From Arthrobacter sp. 9V (lineage in GTDB: Bacteria; Actinomycetota; Actinomycetes; Actinomycetales; Micrococcaceae), in NCBI RefSeq assembly GCF_902506065.1, contig NZ_LR732912.1, forward strand, positions 2,537,016 to 2,601,015: a DNA stretch of 64,000 nucleotides, read 5' to 3'. Below, in pieces: positions 25,935 to 35,541 of this stretch; position 1 is the first letter of the stretch; each line of letters begins with the position of its first letter. The notes below the pieces were generated by a model that had not been told where the DNA came from, searched no databases, and saw only the letters and a list, made by a program, of their open reading frames with translations. Both the position numbers and the translations under genes were made by a program.

Positions 25935-27077
25935 TTACTCCTGGCCGAGGCCTGCGGCCGAGGTCTTCTTGCCTTCAACCTCGTTCAAGGTGCGGAGATC
26001 GAAGATGCCGTTGATGTCGGCCTGTTGGGTGGTCCCGGCTTTGACACCGTCTTCCAGCAGCTTGTTATACGTTCCAGCCAAGGGGTCGGTAGTGAACTTG
26101 ATGTTCTGGAGCGCCCGTTCAATCACGTTGGCCGGCAGCGGCTTGCCTGCAGTGTCCTTGAGGACGGCGTTGATGGTGGTGGCCTTCTCCTCAGCGGAAG
26201 CGGAGTTGAGCCAGTTCACGGATTCCACGTGGCCCTTCAGGAGGGCTTTCACGGTTTCCGGGTGCTCGGCGGCGAACTTCTTGTTCACGATCAGGATGGT
26301 GGTGGTGAAGTCACCGTTTTCCCACAGGTCCTTCTCATCCACCAGAACCTTCGCGCCGGCTTCGAGCACCAGGCGGGAGGCCCAAGGCTCAGGCAACCAC
26401 GCGCCGTCGAGCTTTCCATCCTGGAAGAGCTTCAGCGACTGGGCGTTCTCCGTGGGGTTGATGTTCACGTCGCCGCTGCCATCAGTGTTGGTCTTAAAGC
26501 CCTGGCCACCAAGCCAGGCCCGGAGAGCGACGTCCTGGGTTCCACCGAGCTGCGGGGAGCTGAGGATCTTGCCCTTGAGGTCGGCCGCGGAGTTGATCTC
26601 CGGCTTCACCACCAACTGCGCACCACCGGACGCTGCACCGGCGATGATGCTGATGGACTCGCCGTTGCTCTTGACGTAGGAGTTGATGGCCGGGTTCGGG
26701 CCGATATAGGTGGCGTCGATGGCGCCGGCGTTCAGGGCTTCGATCGCGGCGGGGCCGGCGTTGAAGACCTGGGTGCTGAGCTTGGTATCGCCGAGTTCCT
26801 TGGCGATCAGGCCCTTGCTGGTGCCTACCAGTGCGGGGCCGTGGGTGACGTTGCTGAAGTAGCCAAGCTTCAGCTCAGCAGCCGGGGACGTGGTGGGCGC
26901 CGGGGCGGCCTGGTTGTTCTGCGAAACAGCGGAAGCAACTGCAGCGCCTGCGCCGATGAGGAGCACCAAGCCCACGCCGAGGGCGATCTCTACTGTGCGG
27001 CGGCGCTTGGGCTTGGCTGCGGTCTCACCGGCAACGATGCGGGTGGACGAGTTGTCTTGGGGTGAAGACACGGACAT
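25935..27077 (-). CDS. Sulfonate/nitrate-type ABC substrate-binding protein (SsuA-like), orphan
   Basis: The 380-residue protein has a basic N-terminus and one hydrophobic segment (VEIALGVGLVLLIGAGAAVA) without a lipobox Cys, so it may stay membrane-anchored. The mature domain (LKLGYFSNVTHGPALVGTSKGL, YIGPNPAINSY and DGAWLPEPWASRLV) fits the SsuA/TauA/NrtA family. ATG at 27077 follows AAAGGAAT; the longer frame from 27119 is rejected. No matching permease or ATPase lies next to it, so partners must be elsewhere or borrowed. A role in sulfonate uptake fits the island. Confidence 0.85.
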   Translation of the reverse strand: MSVSSPQDNSSTRIVAGETAAKPKRRRTVEIALGVGLVLLIGAGAAVASAVSQNNQAAPAPTTSPAAELKLGYFSNVTHGPALVGTSKGLIAKELGDTKLSTQVFNAGPAAIEALNAGAIDATYIGPNPAINSYVKSNGESISIIAGAASGGAQLVVKPEINSAADLKGKILSSPQLGGTQDVALRAWLGGQGFKTNTDGSGDVNINPTENAQSLKLFQDGKLDGAWLPEPWASRLVLEAGAKVLVDEKDLWENGDFTTTILIVNKKFAAEHPETVKALLKGHVESVNWLNSASAEEKATTINAVLKDTAGKPLPANVIERALQNIKFTTDPLAGTYNKLLEDGVKAGTTQQADINGIFDLRTLNEVEGKKTSAAGLGQE

Positions 27078-27610
27078 ATTCCTTTGCGAGAGGGCTGGCC
27101 TGCAGAAGCTCCAGGCCATAAACGGAGATGGTGAGGATGCTGGGGATGACCCGCCGACACCCAGCGGACGCGGAAAGCAAAGACGTCCTTAGGGATCCTC
27201 ATGCGACGGAGTTTGCTCTTCTTCAGAGCCGATGCATGCTCGAGATTACGTAGCTCACTCCCCCGTAACAAAGGGGTATGTCTCCAGCAGTAATGCGGCG
27301 ACACCAAAGTTCTCGGGACGACGCGTTGGCGCAACAAACAGACCATTACCGTCATCTTGGGCGCGCAAGCAGGCTGGCCGGAACCATCAACAAAGAATGG
27401 TGTCGCTGAATTGCGCTCCTTTACTCAATAATCTGCTTTACTACCCCGCATTGAGAACTGTTGATTGAAGTTTCAGGAAACTCGCGAGTAAATTCCGAAT
27501 CCCGCTAGCTTTTGAGGACCCAGTCATTTGTGACCGGGATTTCCATCAAAAGCCTTTGGGTGCTTCGCGCAGGAATGCCTTGTCATGCACCCGGACAGAG
27601 AGACGCCGGC
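27078..27610. other. Intergenic region between divergent binding-protein and FAD-oxidase genes
   Basis: This 533-bp gap between divergent genes has no convincing coding region. It looks more AT-rich than its surroundings at 27380-27480 and should hold both promoters. The minus-strand leader of the SsuA-like gene is over 100 bases and contains a tiny frame of four codons beginning ATGCATCGG near 27235. No SAM-IV or other recognisable riboswitch core was found on either strand. Confidence 0.6.
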
Positions 27611-29023
27611 ATGACAACACAGCAGCTCAGCCAAGAACAAACCACCATCCAGGATTACGTCCGCGAACTCACGCGACGGGTTGAAGGCATCGAGATCCTC
27701 GAGCCCGGCGCCGGGACCACCCGCTACAGCCACGACGCAGCCACCGCTAAAACTACAGCCGACAGCGGAAAGCCGGGTCCCGCCGTCGTGCTTCCCGCAA
27801 CAACAGCCGAGGTCCAGGCAGCCGTGAAGCTGGCGGCGGAGCTTGGCGTAACGGTGGTGCCCCGTGGTGCTGGAACGGGCCTGTCGGGTGGCGCCACCGC
27901 GCACACGGAGCAGATAGTTATTTCCACCGAGAAACTCACCCGCATCATTGAGGTATCACCTCTGGATGAAGTGGCGGTAGTTGAACCCGGCGTCATCAAT
28001 GCCGATCTGAATAGGCACCTTGAACCATTCGGTCTTTTCTACGCCCCGGATCCGGCAAGTTTCGATATTTCCTCCATCGGAGGCAATATCGCCACCAACG
28101 CCGGCGGGCTAAGGTGCGCCAAATACGGGGTGACCCGCGAATCCATCCTGTCGCTCGACGTCGTTCTTCCGGACGGGAGCCTGATTACCGTCGGCCACCG
28201 CTCCATCAAGGGCGTGACCGGACTGGATCTGACGTCCCTGTTCGTCGGTTCGGAGGGAATTCTGGGCATCGTCACCAAAGCGACCGTGCGCCTGCGTCCC
28301 ATCCCGGTCGCCCGCAAAACGGTCACCGCGTTCTTTAACAGCACGGCAGAGGGTGCTGAGGGGCTCGCGGCCATCACCCTCTCACCGGTGCGCCCGGCCG
28401 CGATCGAATTCTTCGACACTCCCAGTCTGGCGAACATTGACGCCCACTCCGGAACCGCGCTGCGAGAAAGGGGCGCCGCGCTGATCCTCATCGAAATCGA
28501 CGGCTACGGCATCGGCGATCAAGCCGCCCACCTCGCCACAGCGCTCACCGCGGCAGGCGGCCGCGTCACGGTGGAATCCGACGACGACGGCGTGCGGCTC
28601 TGGGAACTGCGCCGCAGCGGCCGCGGTCTCCCGCAGGACAAGTGGTACATCGGCGAGGACATCGCCGTCCCCAAGTCCCAACTGCCCAAGGTTTACGCGG
28701 CCTTCCCGGCCTTGGAGGCCCGCTTCGGCGTGGAAATTTCGGCGGTATCGCACGCAGGTGACGGCAATCTCCACCCGCTGATCACCAAGGGCAAAACGCC
28801 CGACGACGGCACGAACCCACCCGCCTCCCTCGCCGAAGCTGCCACAGAGCTGGTGAAGGTGGCGCTCTCGCTCGGCGGCACGGTCACAGGAGAGCACGGT
28901 GTGGGAACCATCAAACGCGAATGGGCAGCGCTGGAACTTTCAGAGCGGAGCCGCGAACTCCAGCATGCCATCAAGGCCGCCATTGACCCCCAGCAACTTC
29001 TCAATCCGGGCAAGGCCATCTAG
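27611..29023 (+). CDS. FAD-linked oxidase, GlcD / D-lactate dehydrogenase-like
   Basis: The 470-residue protein has an FAD_binding_4 domain (VVPRGAGTGLSGGATAHTEQ, DPASFDISSIGGNIATNAGG, GVTGLDLTSLFVGSEG) and a C-terminal FAD-oxidase domain ending TVTGEHGVGTIKREW...LNPGKAI. Such enzymes oxidise D-2-hydroxy acids such as glycolate or D-lactate to 2-oxo acids. ATG at 27611 is preferred; 33 upstream codons in frame are unconserved. It heads an operon with an importer and an aminotransferase, so the imported solute may be a hydroxy acid or yield one, with the 2-oxo acid then transaminated. That is inference. Confidence 0.88.
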   Translation: MTTQQLSQEQTTIQDYVRELTRRVEGIEILEPGAGTTRYSHDAATAKTTADSGKPGPAVVLPATTAEVQAAVKLAAELGVTVVPRGAGTGLSGGATAHTEQIVISTEKLTRIIEVSPLDEVAVVEPGVINADLNRHLEPFGLFYAPDPASFDISSIGGNIATNAGGLRCAKYGVTRESILSLDVVLPDGSLITVGHRSIKGVTGLDLTSLFVGSEGILGIVTKATVRLRPIPVARKTVTAFFNSTAEGAEGLAAITLSPVRPAAIEFFDTPSLANIDAHSGTALRERGAALILIEIDGYGIGDQAAHLATALTAAGGRVTVESDDDGVRLWELRRSGRGLPQDKWYIGEDIAVPKSQLPKVYAAFPALEARFGVEISAVSHAGDGNLHPLITKGKTPDDGTNPPASLAEAATELVKVALSLGGTVTGEHGVGTIKREWAALELSERSRELQHAIKAAIDPQQLLNPGKAI

Positions 29024-29079
29024 CCGCCCTCCGCAGCACTACCCCAACGCAATCTTCACTACGCTTCAGGAGCCACCCC

Positions 29080-30732
29080 ATGACTACCTTCAACACCCCC
29101 GAGTTCCGCAGGCGGGCCTTCCTCGCCGGCCTCGGCGCACTGTCCACCTCCGCCCTCGTCACGGCGTGCGGCGGCACCACCGCCGGCACCGGAAGCGGTT
29201 CGACCACACCCGTGGATGGCGGCAACATCACCTTCCTGATCCAGGGCTACGACACCGGCTGGGTTTCCAGCAAGACCTCCATCTCCAGCTACGAGGGCAA
29301 CCTGTGGGGCCAGATCACGGACAAGCTGGTGTACGTCAATGAAAAGGGCGAGCTGAGCCCGTGGGTTGCCGAGAGCTGGGAAGAACTCAACGGCGCCAAG
29401 GACTTCGTCATCCACCTGAAGCAGGGCGTCACCTTCTCCGACGGCACCCCGCTGGACGCAGCCGCCGTCGTCGCCAACCTCACCGCCTGGGCGAAGGGCG
29501 ATCCCACCCGCGGCGTCAGCAAGGTGGGCCTGTTCCCGTCGACCAACTTTGTCTCTGCCGAGGCCACTGACGCAATCACGGTCAAGGTTTCGTTCTCCTC
29601 CCCCGCGCTCGGCTTCATCGCCACACTCGCCTATCACGGCTGCATCCTGCTTTCGCCCAAGACCCTCGCGCTCCCAGTCGAAGCGCAGGCGGACCTCAGC
29701 CAGGAAATCGGCAGCGGCCCGTTCGTGGTCAAGTCCTGGAAGCAGGGTGACAGCTACGTCCTGGAAAAACGCAAGGACTACAACTGGGGCCCGGCAGCGC
29801 TTGGCCACACTGGCCCGGCACGCCTGGACACCATCACGTACAAGGTCATCAAGGACACCTCGGTCCGGACATCCACCGTGGTTTCGGGACAGGCGGAGGT
29901 TGCCTTCAACGTGGAACCCCAGGAAATTGAGTCGCTCAAGGCCCAGGGCTTCACGGTGGGAACGCCGCGATACCTGGGCTTCGTGGACGGATTCCAGGTC
30001 AACACCCAAGCCTTCCCCACCAACGATCCCGCGGTCCGTAAGGCCATCCAGCACGGCATCGACCGCGACGAGATCCTCAAGACCGTTTACACCAGCGACT
30101 GGAATGCGGCCACCACGTTCATTCAGGGCAACGTGCCGGAAGCAGGCGAGTTCAGCGACACCTTTAAGTTCGACGCCGATAAAGCCAACAAAATCCTCGA
30201 CGACGCCGGCTGGGCTTCCGGTTCGGATGGTTACCGTTCCAAGGACGGCAAAACCGTCGAATTCACCCTGACACCCAACCCGTACGTGCCCTCCACCAAA
30301 GCCGAGGACGAGCTCATCGCCCAGCAGCTCAAGAAGGTGGGTATCAAGGTCAATCTCAAGGTGGTGGACGTCGCCGGCTACGCGGCCGTGCAGGCCAGCA
30401 AACCGCCGCTGTTCCAAACTTCCCGCAGCTTCGTCGACGTCGGAACGGTCGCCGGAGTCCTGACCAGCCAGAACAAGGGCGAAGACTGGTTTGGGCTGGG
30501 CACCAGTGACCAGAAGCTGAACGACCTTTCCACCGCCATCGCCACGGCCTCGGACCGGGCCTCCCGCGAAAAGGTTGCCGATGAACTGCAGCAGTACGTC
30601 CTGGAACAGGGCTACTTCATCCCCCTCAACCAACTGGTCCAGCGCCTGTACCTGATCAGCCCCAAGATCAAGGACGTTCAGTACAACGGCCTGGCGTACG
30701 CGAACTTCTACACGGCCTGGATTTCGCAGTGA
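29080..30732 (+). CDS. Peptide/nickel-type ABC substrate-binding lipoprotein
   Basis: The 550-residue protein begins with a twin-arginine-like stretch (RRRAFLAGLGAL) and a lipobox ending VTAC (Cys31), so it is probably an exported lipoprotein. The SBP_bac_5 domain is complete (GGNITFLIQGYDTGW, KDFVIHLKQGVTFSDGTPLDA, LYLISPKIKDVQYN near the end). It is the receptor of the importer encoded next; its stop codon overlaps the permease GTG. The ligand is unknown. Confidence 0.92.
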   Translation: MTTFNTPEFRRRAFLAGLGALSTSALVTACGGTTAGTGSGSTTPVDGGNITFLIQGYDTGWVSSKTSISSYEGNLWGQITDKLVYVNEKGELSPWVAESWEELNGAKDFVIHLKQGVTFSDGTPLDAAAVVANLTAWAKGDPTRGVSKVGLFPSTNFVSAEATDAITVKVSFSSPALGFIATLAYHGCILLSPKTLALPVEAQADLSQEIGSGPFVVKSWKQGDSYVLEKRKDYNWGPAALGHTGPARLDTITYKVIKDTSVRTSTVVSGQAEVAFNVEPQEIESLKAQGFTVGTPRYLGFVDGFQVNTQAFPTNDPAVRKAIQHGIDRDEILKTVYTSDWNAATTFIQGNVPEAGEFSDTFKFDADKANKILDDAGWASGSDGYRSKDGKTVEFTLTPNPYVPSTKAEDELIAQQLKKVGIKVNLKVVDVAGYAAVQASKPPLFQTSRSFVDVGTVAGVLTSQNKGEDWFGLGTSDQKLNDLSTAIATASDRASREKVADELQQYVLEQGYFIPLNQLVQRLYLISPKIKDVQYNGLAYANFYTAWISQ

Positions 30733-31697
30733 CGGGCGACTACCGGCGTTTTGCCCTGACGCGCGCAGGACAGGCGATCGTCGTTGTGCTCCTCGCGTAC
30801 GTGTTCACGTTCCTGATCATCAGCGTCCTCCCGGGCGATGCCATTACCAATACGCTCAGGGATCCGCAGCACGGCTTGAGCGAGGAAGACATCCAGCGGA
30901 TTGTTGCGTTTTACGGGCTCGATCAGCCGGTGATCGTCCAATTGCTGCTCTCCCTGGGACGCTTCCTGACCGGTGAACTGGGTTTCTCCTTGCAGTCCAA
31001 CCTTCCGGTGTCCCAACTGGTGGGTGATGCCCTGCCTTCGACGCTGACCCTGGCAACAACGGCACTGTTCATCGCCATCATTTTCGCTGTCGCCATTGCC
31101 TATGGAGCCCAGTACCTGCCGGGGAAGTGGGCCGCAATCGTCCGGTCCATACCGTCGTTCTTCCTGTCGGTACCCAACTTCGTCATCGGCCTGGTGCTGA
31201 TCGAGTTCTTCGCCTTCCGGTTGCACTCGTTCACCACCACCGATCCCAACAGCCCGGTAGCAACTCTGTTCGCCGCGATCACCCTGGCCATCCCGGTCTC
31301 GGCGCCCCTAGCCGAAGTTCTTATAGCCAGCCTGGACCACGAATCCCGGCAGGAATACGCTCTGGTGGCCCGTTCGCGCGGGCTGATCGAGGCCAAGCTG
31401 TTCGCCAAGCACCTCGTGAAGCCCTCGGCCCTGCCTTCGGTTGCCATGGTGGCGCTCATTGTGGGTGAACTGCTGGGAGGTTCAGTGATTACGGAGACCA
31501 TCTTTGGCCGCGATGGAATCGGCACAGTGGTCCAAAAGGCCGTGACCGGTGAGGACCAACCCGTCCTCCAAGCGGTCGTTTCCCTCTCAGCCGTGGTCTT
31601 TGTCGCCGTGAACCTGGTGGCGGACCTTGCCTCGCCGCTGTTGGATCCACGCGTCAAACTCCGGGAGACCACACTCAAGGAAAAGGTGGGCGCATGA
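30729..31697 (+). CDS. ABC transporter permease (DppB-like)
   Basis: The 322-residue membrane protein starts at a GTG overlapping the binding-protein stop (GTGA). DppB features are FALTRAGQAIVVVLLAYVFTF, VLPGDAITNTLRDPQHGLSE and the coupling loop EYALVARSRGLIEAKLFAKHL. About six TM segments are visible. It forms the channel with the next gene product. Confidence 0.92.
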   Translation: MTGDYRRFALTRAGQAIVVVLLAYVFTFLIISVLPGDAITNTLRDPQHGLSEEDIQRIVAFYGLDQPVIVQLLLSLGRFLTGELGFSLQSNLPVSQLVGDALPSTLTLATTALFIAIIFAVAIAYGAQYLPGKWAAIVRSIPSFFLSVPNFVIGLVLIEFFAFRLHSFTTTDPNSPVATLFAAITLAIPVSAPLAEVLIASLDHESRQEYALVARSRGLIEAKLFAKHLVKPSALPSVAMVALIVGELLGGSVITETIFGRDGIGTVVQKAVTGEDQPVLQAVVSLSAVVFVAVNLVADLASPLLDPRVKLRETTLKEKVGA

Positions 31698-32548
31698 CTG
31701 CCATCCTCAGCAACACCCAGCTCCGCGACCTCGGGTCAGCGCCGAGGAAACTCACCGCCGGTCTGCCCCCGGCAACCGTCCTCTTGTCCTTCGCGGTTGT
31801 TCTGGTGGTCATCCTATGGTCATTGGTACCGGGCTTCTTCACGTCCTTGAGCCCGGTCACGGGCGACACCGCCAGCAAGTTGGCCGCACCGAGCGCCGCC
31901 CACTGGTTCGGCACCGACTACCTCGGCCGCGACCAATACGCCCGCGTAGTCCACGGAACCGCATCTTCAGTAACAAGTGCACTGGTGGCCGTGCTCATCG
32001 GCTTGGTGATCGGCAGCATCATCGGCCTGGCCAGCGGGTTCCGTGGCGGCTGGGTGGATGCCGTCCTGGGACGTTTCGTTGACGTCCTGCTGGCCATCCC
32101 CGGCTTCCTCCTGGCGGTGGTCATCGTCAGCTCACTGGGTTTCCAGACCATCAACGCCGCGATCGCCACGGGAGTGTCCGCCGTCGCGGTCTTTGCCCGG
32201 CTGATGCGGGCAGAAGTGATGCGGGTCCGCAGCGCCACCTACGTTGAAGCGTCCTACCTCGAGGGCGGAAACCGGCTGCACGCACTGCTGGGACATGTCC
32301 TCCCCAACGCGTACCGCTCCGTGCTGGTCCTCGCGGTCCTGCAGTTCGGCACGTCCATCCTCATCATCGCCTCCCTGGCCTTCCTCGGCTACGGCGATCC
32401 ACCCCCCGCCTCGGATTGGGGGCTCCTGGTCGCTTCGGGCAAAACCTACGTCACCGCGCCATGGCTCGTGTACGCCCCCGCTTTGGTCATCGTGGTCACC
32501 GTCCTGTCGGTGAACCGCATCAGCCGCTGGCTGCGAAACGCCAAGTGA
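31694..32548 (+). CDS. ABC transporter permease (DppC-like)
   Basis: The 284-residue protein has the DppC signature HWFGTDYLGRDQYARVV, the coupling loop YVEASYLEGGNRLHALLGHV and GYGDPPPASDWGLLVASG. Its ATG overlaps the stop of the upstream permease (ATGA). With the DppB-like partner it makes the channel of the importer. Confidence 0.92.
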   Translation: MTAILSNTQLRDLGSAPRKLTAGLPPATVLLSFAVVLVVILWSLVPGFFTSLSPVTGDTASKLAAPSAAHWFGTDYLGRDQYARVVHGTASSVTSALVAVLIGLVIGSIIGLASGFRGGWVDAVLGRFVDVLLAIPGFLLAVVIVSSLGFQTINAAIATGVSAVAVFARLMRAEVMRVRSATYVEASYLEGGNRLHALLGHVLPNAYRSVLVLAVLQFGTSILIIASLAFLGYGDPPPASDWGLLVASGKTYVTAPWLVYAPALVIVVTVLSVNRISRWLRNAK

Positions 32549-32568
32549 CAATTCGAAAGGACACCGAC

Positions 32569-34266
32569 GTGTCAGCTGACCTACTCACGGTGGAAGGCTT
32601 GTCGATCGCTTACGGTCCCACCGCCGTCGTTAATGACGTCTCGTTTTCGGTAGCCAAAGGCGAGAGCCTGGCACTGATTGGCGAGTCCGGTTCGGGGAAG
32701 TCCACCATCGCCAAGGCCGTCCTGCGTCTGCTCCCCCACGGCGAAGCGACGGCGACGGGCCGGGTGGCATTGAACGGTCGGGACGTTTTGGCCTTGCCCG
32801 AAAAACAGTTCCGTCCCCTGCGCGGCCGGGAGCTCGGTTTTATCCCCCAGGATCCGGCCTCCGCGCTGAATCCGGTCCGGACCATCGGCGCCCAAGCACA
32901 TGAAGCAGCGGCGTTGCTCGGCGAAAGCGATCCTTCAGTCCGGCGCACCAGGATCTTGGATGTGCTGGAGCAAGTGGGACTGCCCGATCCCGTGCGGGTG
33001 TACGACTCCTACCCCCACCAACTCTCGGGCGGCATGCTCCAACGCGTGCTCATCGCGCTCACTGTTCTGCCCCGACCGTCACTGATTGTGGCCGACGAAC
33101 CCACGTCTGCGCTGGATGTGACCGTCCAAAAGCTGATCCTGGACATGCTCACCGAGCTCCGCCAGGAACTGGACATTAGCCTGCTGCTCATAACGCACGA
33201 CCTCGCCATCGCGGCCGAACGCGCCGATTCGCTGGTGGTGCTCAAGGATGGTGCCGTGCAGGAAAGCGGCCCGTCACGGGACGTTTTCGCCTCACCCCGA
33301 ACGGACTACGCCCGCAGCCTGCAAGCCGACGTCCCCGCGCTTCACCCGGACCGGTACCGTGACCAGCGCGTTGTGTTTCGACCAGCCGAGCAGGCGCACG
33401 ACGGCGACTCCCGCACTGGGGCTGCTTCCTCACCGTCACCGGGACTTCAGATTGAAGTTCAGGGCGTGACCAAGCGCTTCTCCGCCGGTGGGAAGGACGT
33501 CCTTGCCTGCGACGGAGTGTCCTTCTCCGTGCAACGCGGGCGGACGCACGCCCTCGTTGGCGAATCCGGTTCCGGCAAGACCACTGCCGTGCGGCTGCTG
33601 CTTGGACTCGAACAACCGGACGGCGGGCAAATCTCCGTTGCCGGCCAATCGACGTCGGGCAGGTCCCGCGCGGAAGTGCGCGACATCCGCAGGCACCTTC
33701 AACTCGTGTACCAAAACCCTTTCACGTCTTTGGACCCCACCTGGCGGGTAGGCAGGATCATCCGTGAACCGTTGGACCAGTTCGGAGTAGGGACCAAGCC
33801 GGAGCGTGCCCAGCGGGTGAGCGAGGCGCTGGAGTCAGTGGGGCTTCCGGCCGATGTAGCGTCCAGACGGCCCGCGCACTTGTCCGGTGGCCAACGCCAA
33901 CGGGTGGCGATCGCCCGCGCGCTGGTGGTGAGGCCCGACGTCGTGGTTTTGGATGAGCCGACGTCCGCATTGGATGTGAGCGTCCAAGCGGGGATCCTTG
34001 AGCTGCTGTCCAGACTGCAACGCGAACTGGGCCTCACGTACCTGTTCGTCTCCCACGATTTGGCACTGGTAAGGCAAGTGGCTGACACCGTTTCCGTCCT
34101 GCGAAAGGGACAGGTGGTGGAAGCCGGCGCGGTGGAGGACATCTTCTCGCGACCACAGCACCCCTATACCCGTGCACTCCTCGACTCGATTCCGCTGGCC
34201 ACTCCCGCATCCGCGCTTGGCGGGCTTGCCACGGAAACCAAACAACTAGCAAAGGCCACGGCATGA
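32569..34266 (+). CDS. Peptide-type ABC transporter, fused double ATPase (DppD-DppF-like)
   Basis: The 565-residue protein has two ABC domains: [22 protein letters not shown] and LIVADEP in the first; [24 protein letters not shown] and VVVLDEP in the second. The start is taken as GTG at 32569, 8 bp after AAAGGA; the frame stays open into the permease gene but that part is not conserved. No Cys-rich tail follows either domain, as in the homologue at 6884-8539. Layout and domain order match that operon closely. Confidence 0.92.
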   Translation: MSADLLTVEGLSIAYGPTAVVNDVSFSVAKGESLALIGESGSGKSTIAKAVLRLLPHGEATATGRVALNGRDVLALPEKQFRPLRGRELGFIPQDPASALNPVRTIGAQAHEAAALLGESDPSVRRTRILDVLEQVGLPDPVRVYDSYPHQLSGGMLQRVLIALTVLPRPSLIVADEPTSALDVTVQKLILDMLTELRQELDISLLLITHDLAIAAERADSLVVLKDGAVQESGPSRDVFASPRTDYARSLQADVPALHPDRYRDQRVVFRPAEQAHDGDSRTGAASSPSPGLQIEVQGVTKRFSAGGKDVLACDGVSFSVQRGRTHALVGESGSGKTTAVRLLLGLEQPDGGQISVAGQSTSGRSRAEVRDIRRHLQLVYQNPFTSLDPTWRVGRIIREPLDQFGVGTKPERAQRVSEALESVGLPADVASRRPAHLSGGQRQRVAIARALVVRPDVVVLDEPTSALDVSVQAGILELLSRLQRELGLTYLFVSHDLALVRQVADTVSVLRKGQVVEAGAVEDIFSRPQHPYTRALLDSIPLATPASALGGLATETKQLAKATA

Positions 34267-35465
34267 CCACCCAGACGCTGACAACCACCCGACGCCCCGC
34301 ACTGGTCGAGGCCTTCACCGCACCGAAGGGATTCGGCGACCAAACGCTCCGGGACCGCAGGGCAGATGCGATCGAACTTCTGGGCGGCATCCCGGACCCC
34401 AGCGTCCTCCCCACAGAGGCATTGGCCGCCGCTACCAGCCGCGTGCTGGCCAGACCAGGCGTCCCGGCACTGCAGTACTCGCGAACGGAGGGCATCTCCC
34501 CGCTGCGTGAATGGATCGCCGCGCGCGAAGGTGTTTCGGTGGACCGCATCCTGATCACCAACGGCGGCTTCCACGGACTCTCCCTTGCCATCCAATCCGT
34601 GGTGGAACGAGGCGACCTGGTGGCGGTGGACAACCCGATCTTTCCATTGTTCCTGCGGGGGCTTCAGTTGTCGGATGCGCGGACCTTGCCCATCTTGGTG
34701 GGACTCCAAGGCCTCGACGTGGATCACCTCTCAGACCAGTTACGCGCGGGCGCCCGTCCATCCGCGCTCTATACCGTGCCGGACTTCCACAATCCCTCGC
34801 AGGGAACTCTGCCTGGAGAGGCCCGGAAGGAGCTGGTCCGGTTGGCCGAGCACTACGGCTTCGTGGTCCTGGCCGACAACCCGTACCGCGAACTTCGTTT
34901 TGCCGGTGAACAGGAGAGCGTGGAGGAATTCAACAACTCTGATCACGTCCTCCACATCAACACGTTCACCAAAACCCTGGGGCCGGGACTTCGCCTCGGC
35001 TGGACCGTGGCACCCGAGCGCCTGTCACGCGATCTTGTGGCTTTGCGGAGCAGGCAGGATTCACACAGCTCCACTCTGGTCCAAGCGATCATCGGAGAAC
35101 TGGTGACCGCCGACCCCGGAATCTTCGACGCAACCCTGGACCGGGCCCGTGCCCTGTACAAGAACCGGGCCGAAACGCTTGTCGCCGCACTGCATCGTGA
35201 GGCGCCAGGGGCTTTCGAAACCGTTCTTCCCGACGGCGGTCTATTCCTCTGGCCCAAACTGGCAGACCCTGCCGTTGACCCGGACCAACTGGCCGCCGAC
35301 GCCAGCGCTGAAGGCGTGGAGTACCAACGGGGTTCGTTCTTCCCTTCGGGACCGGGTACGGACGCTGACCGGCACCTTCGCCTGGCCTACGGTGACGTTC
35401 CGGCGCCGAAGCTTGAGGAAGCGGCTGCAAGGCTGGGGCGGGCGCTGGCGAGGCAGCACGGCTAG
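34263..35465 (+). CDS. Class I/II PLP-dependent aminotransferase
   Basis: The 400-residue fold-type I protein resembles the MocR/2-aminoadipate transaminase branch without a DNA-binding domain: RTEGISPLREWIAAREG, YTVPDFHNPSQGTLP, VLADNPYRELRF and the PLP lysine in NTFTKTLGPGLRLGW (about residue 237). Its ATG overlaps the ATPase stop, so it is the last gene of the importer operon. It could transaminate the 2-oxo acid from the FAD-oxidase or act on an imported amino compound. A terminator follows. Confidence 0.9.
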   Translation: MTTQTLTTTRRPALVEAFTAPKGFGDQTLRDRRADAIELLGGIPDPSVLPTEALAAATSRVLARPGVPALQYSRTEGISPLREWIAAREGVSVDRILITNGGFHGLSLAIQSVVERGDLVAVDNPIFPLFLRGLQLSDARTLPILVGLQGLDVDHLSDQLRAGARPSALYTVPDFHNPSQGTLPGEARKELVRLAEHYGFVVLADNPYRELRFAGEQESVEEFNNSDHVLHINTFTKTLGPGLRLGWTVAPERLSRDLVALRSRQDSHSSTLVQAIIGELVTADPGIFDATLDRARALYKNRAETLVAALHREAPGAFETVLPDGGLFLWPKLADPAVDPDQLAADASAEGVEYQRGSFFPSGPGTDADRHLRLAYGDVPAPKLEEAAARLGRALARQHG

Positions 35466-35496
35466 ATAGTTGGTTCAGGATCGAGTGAGGCATGAC

Positions 35497-35524
35497 GACG
35501 ACGGCGGGAGGTACCGCCGTCGTC
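35497..35524. terminator. Bidirectional hairpin terminator
   Basis: An 11-bp perfect stem (35497-35507 and 35514-35524) with a 6-base loop lies between the aminotransferase and the convergent HxlR gene. Its stem nearly repeats that of the terminator at 5171-5200, which suggests a genome-wide terminator type. Confidence 0.7.
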
Positions 35525-35541
35525 CTCCGTCCTGTCTGTTC

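Noticed and set aside
29059-30633. A 524-codon open frame antisense to the binding-protein gene
   Set aside because: It mirrors a strongly conserved SBP_bac_5 gene and its translation shows no recognisable domain. Long antisense frames are common in high-GC DNA.
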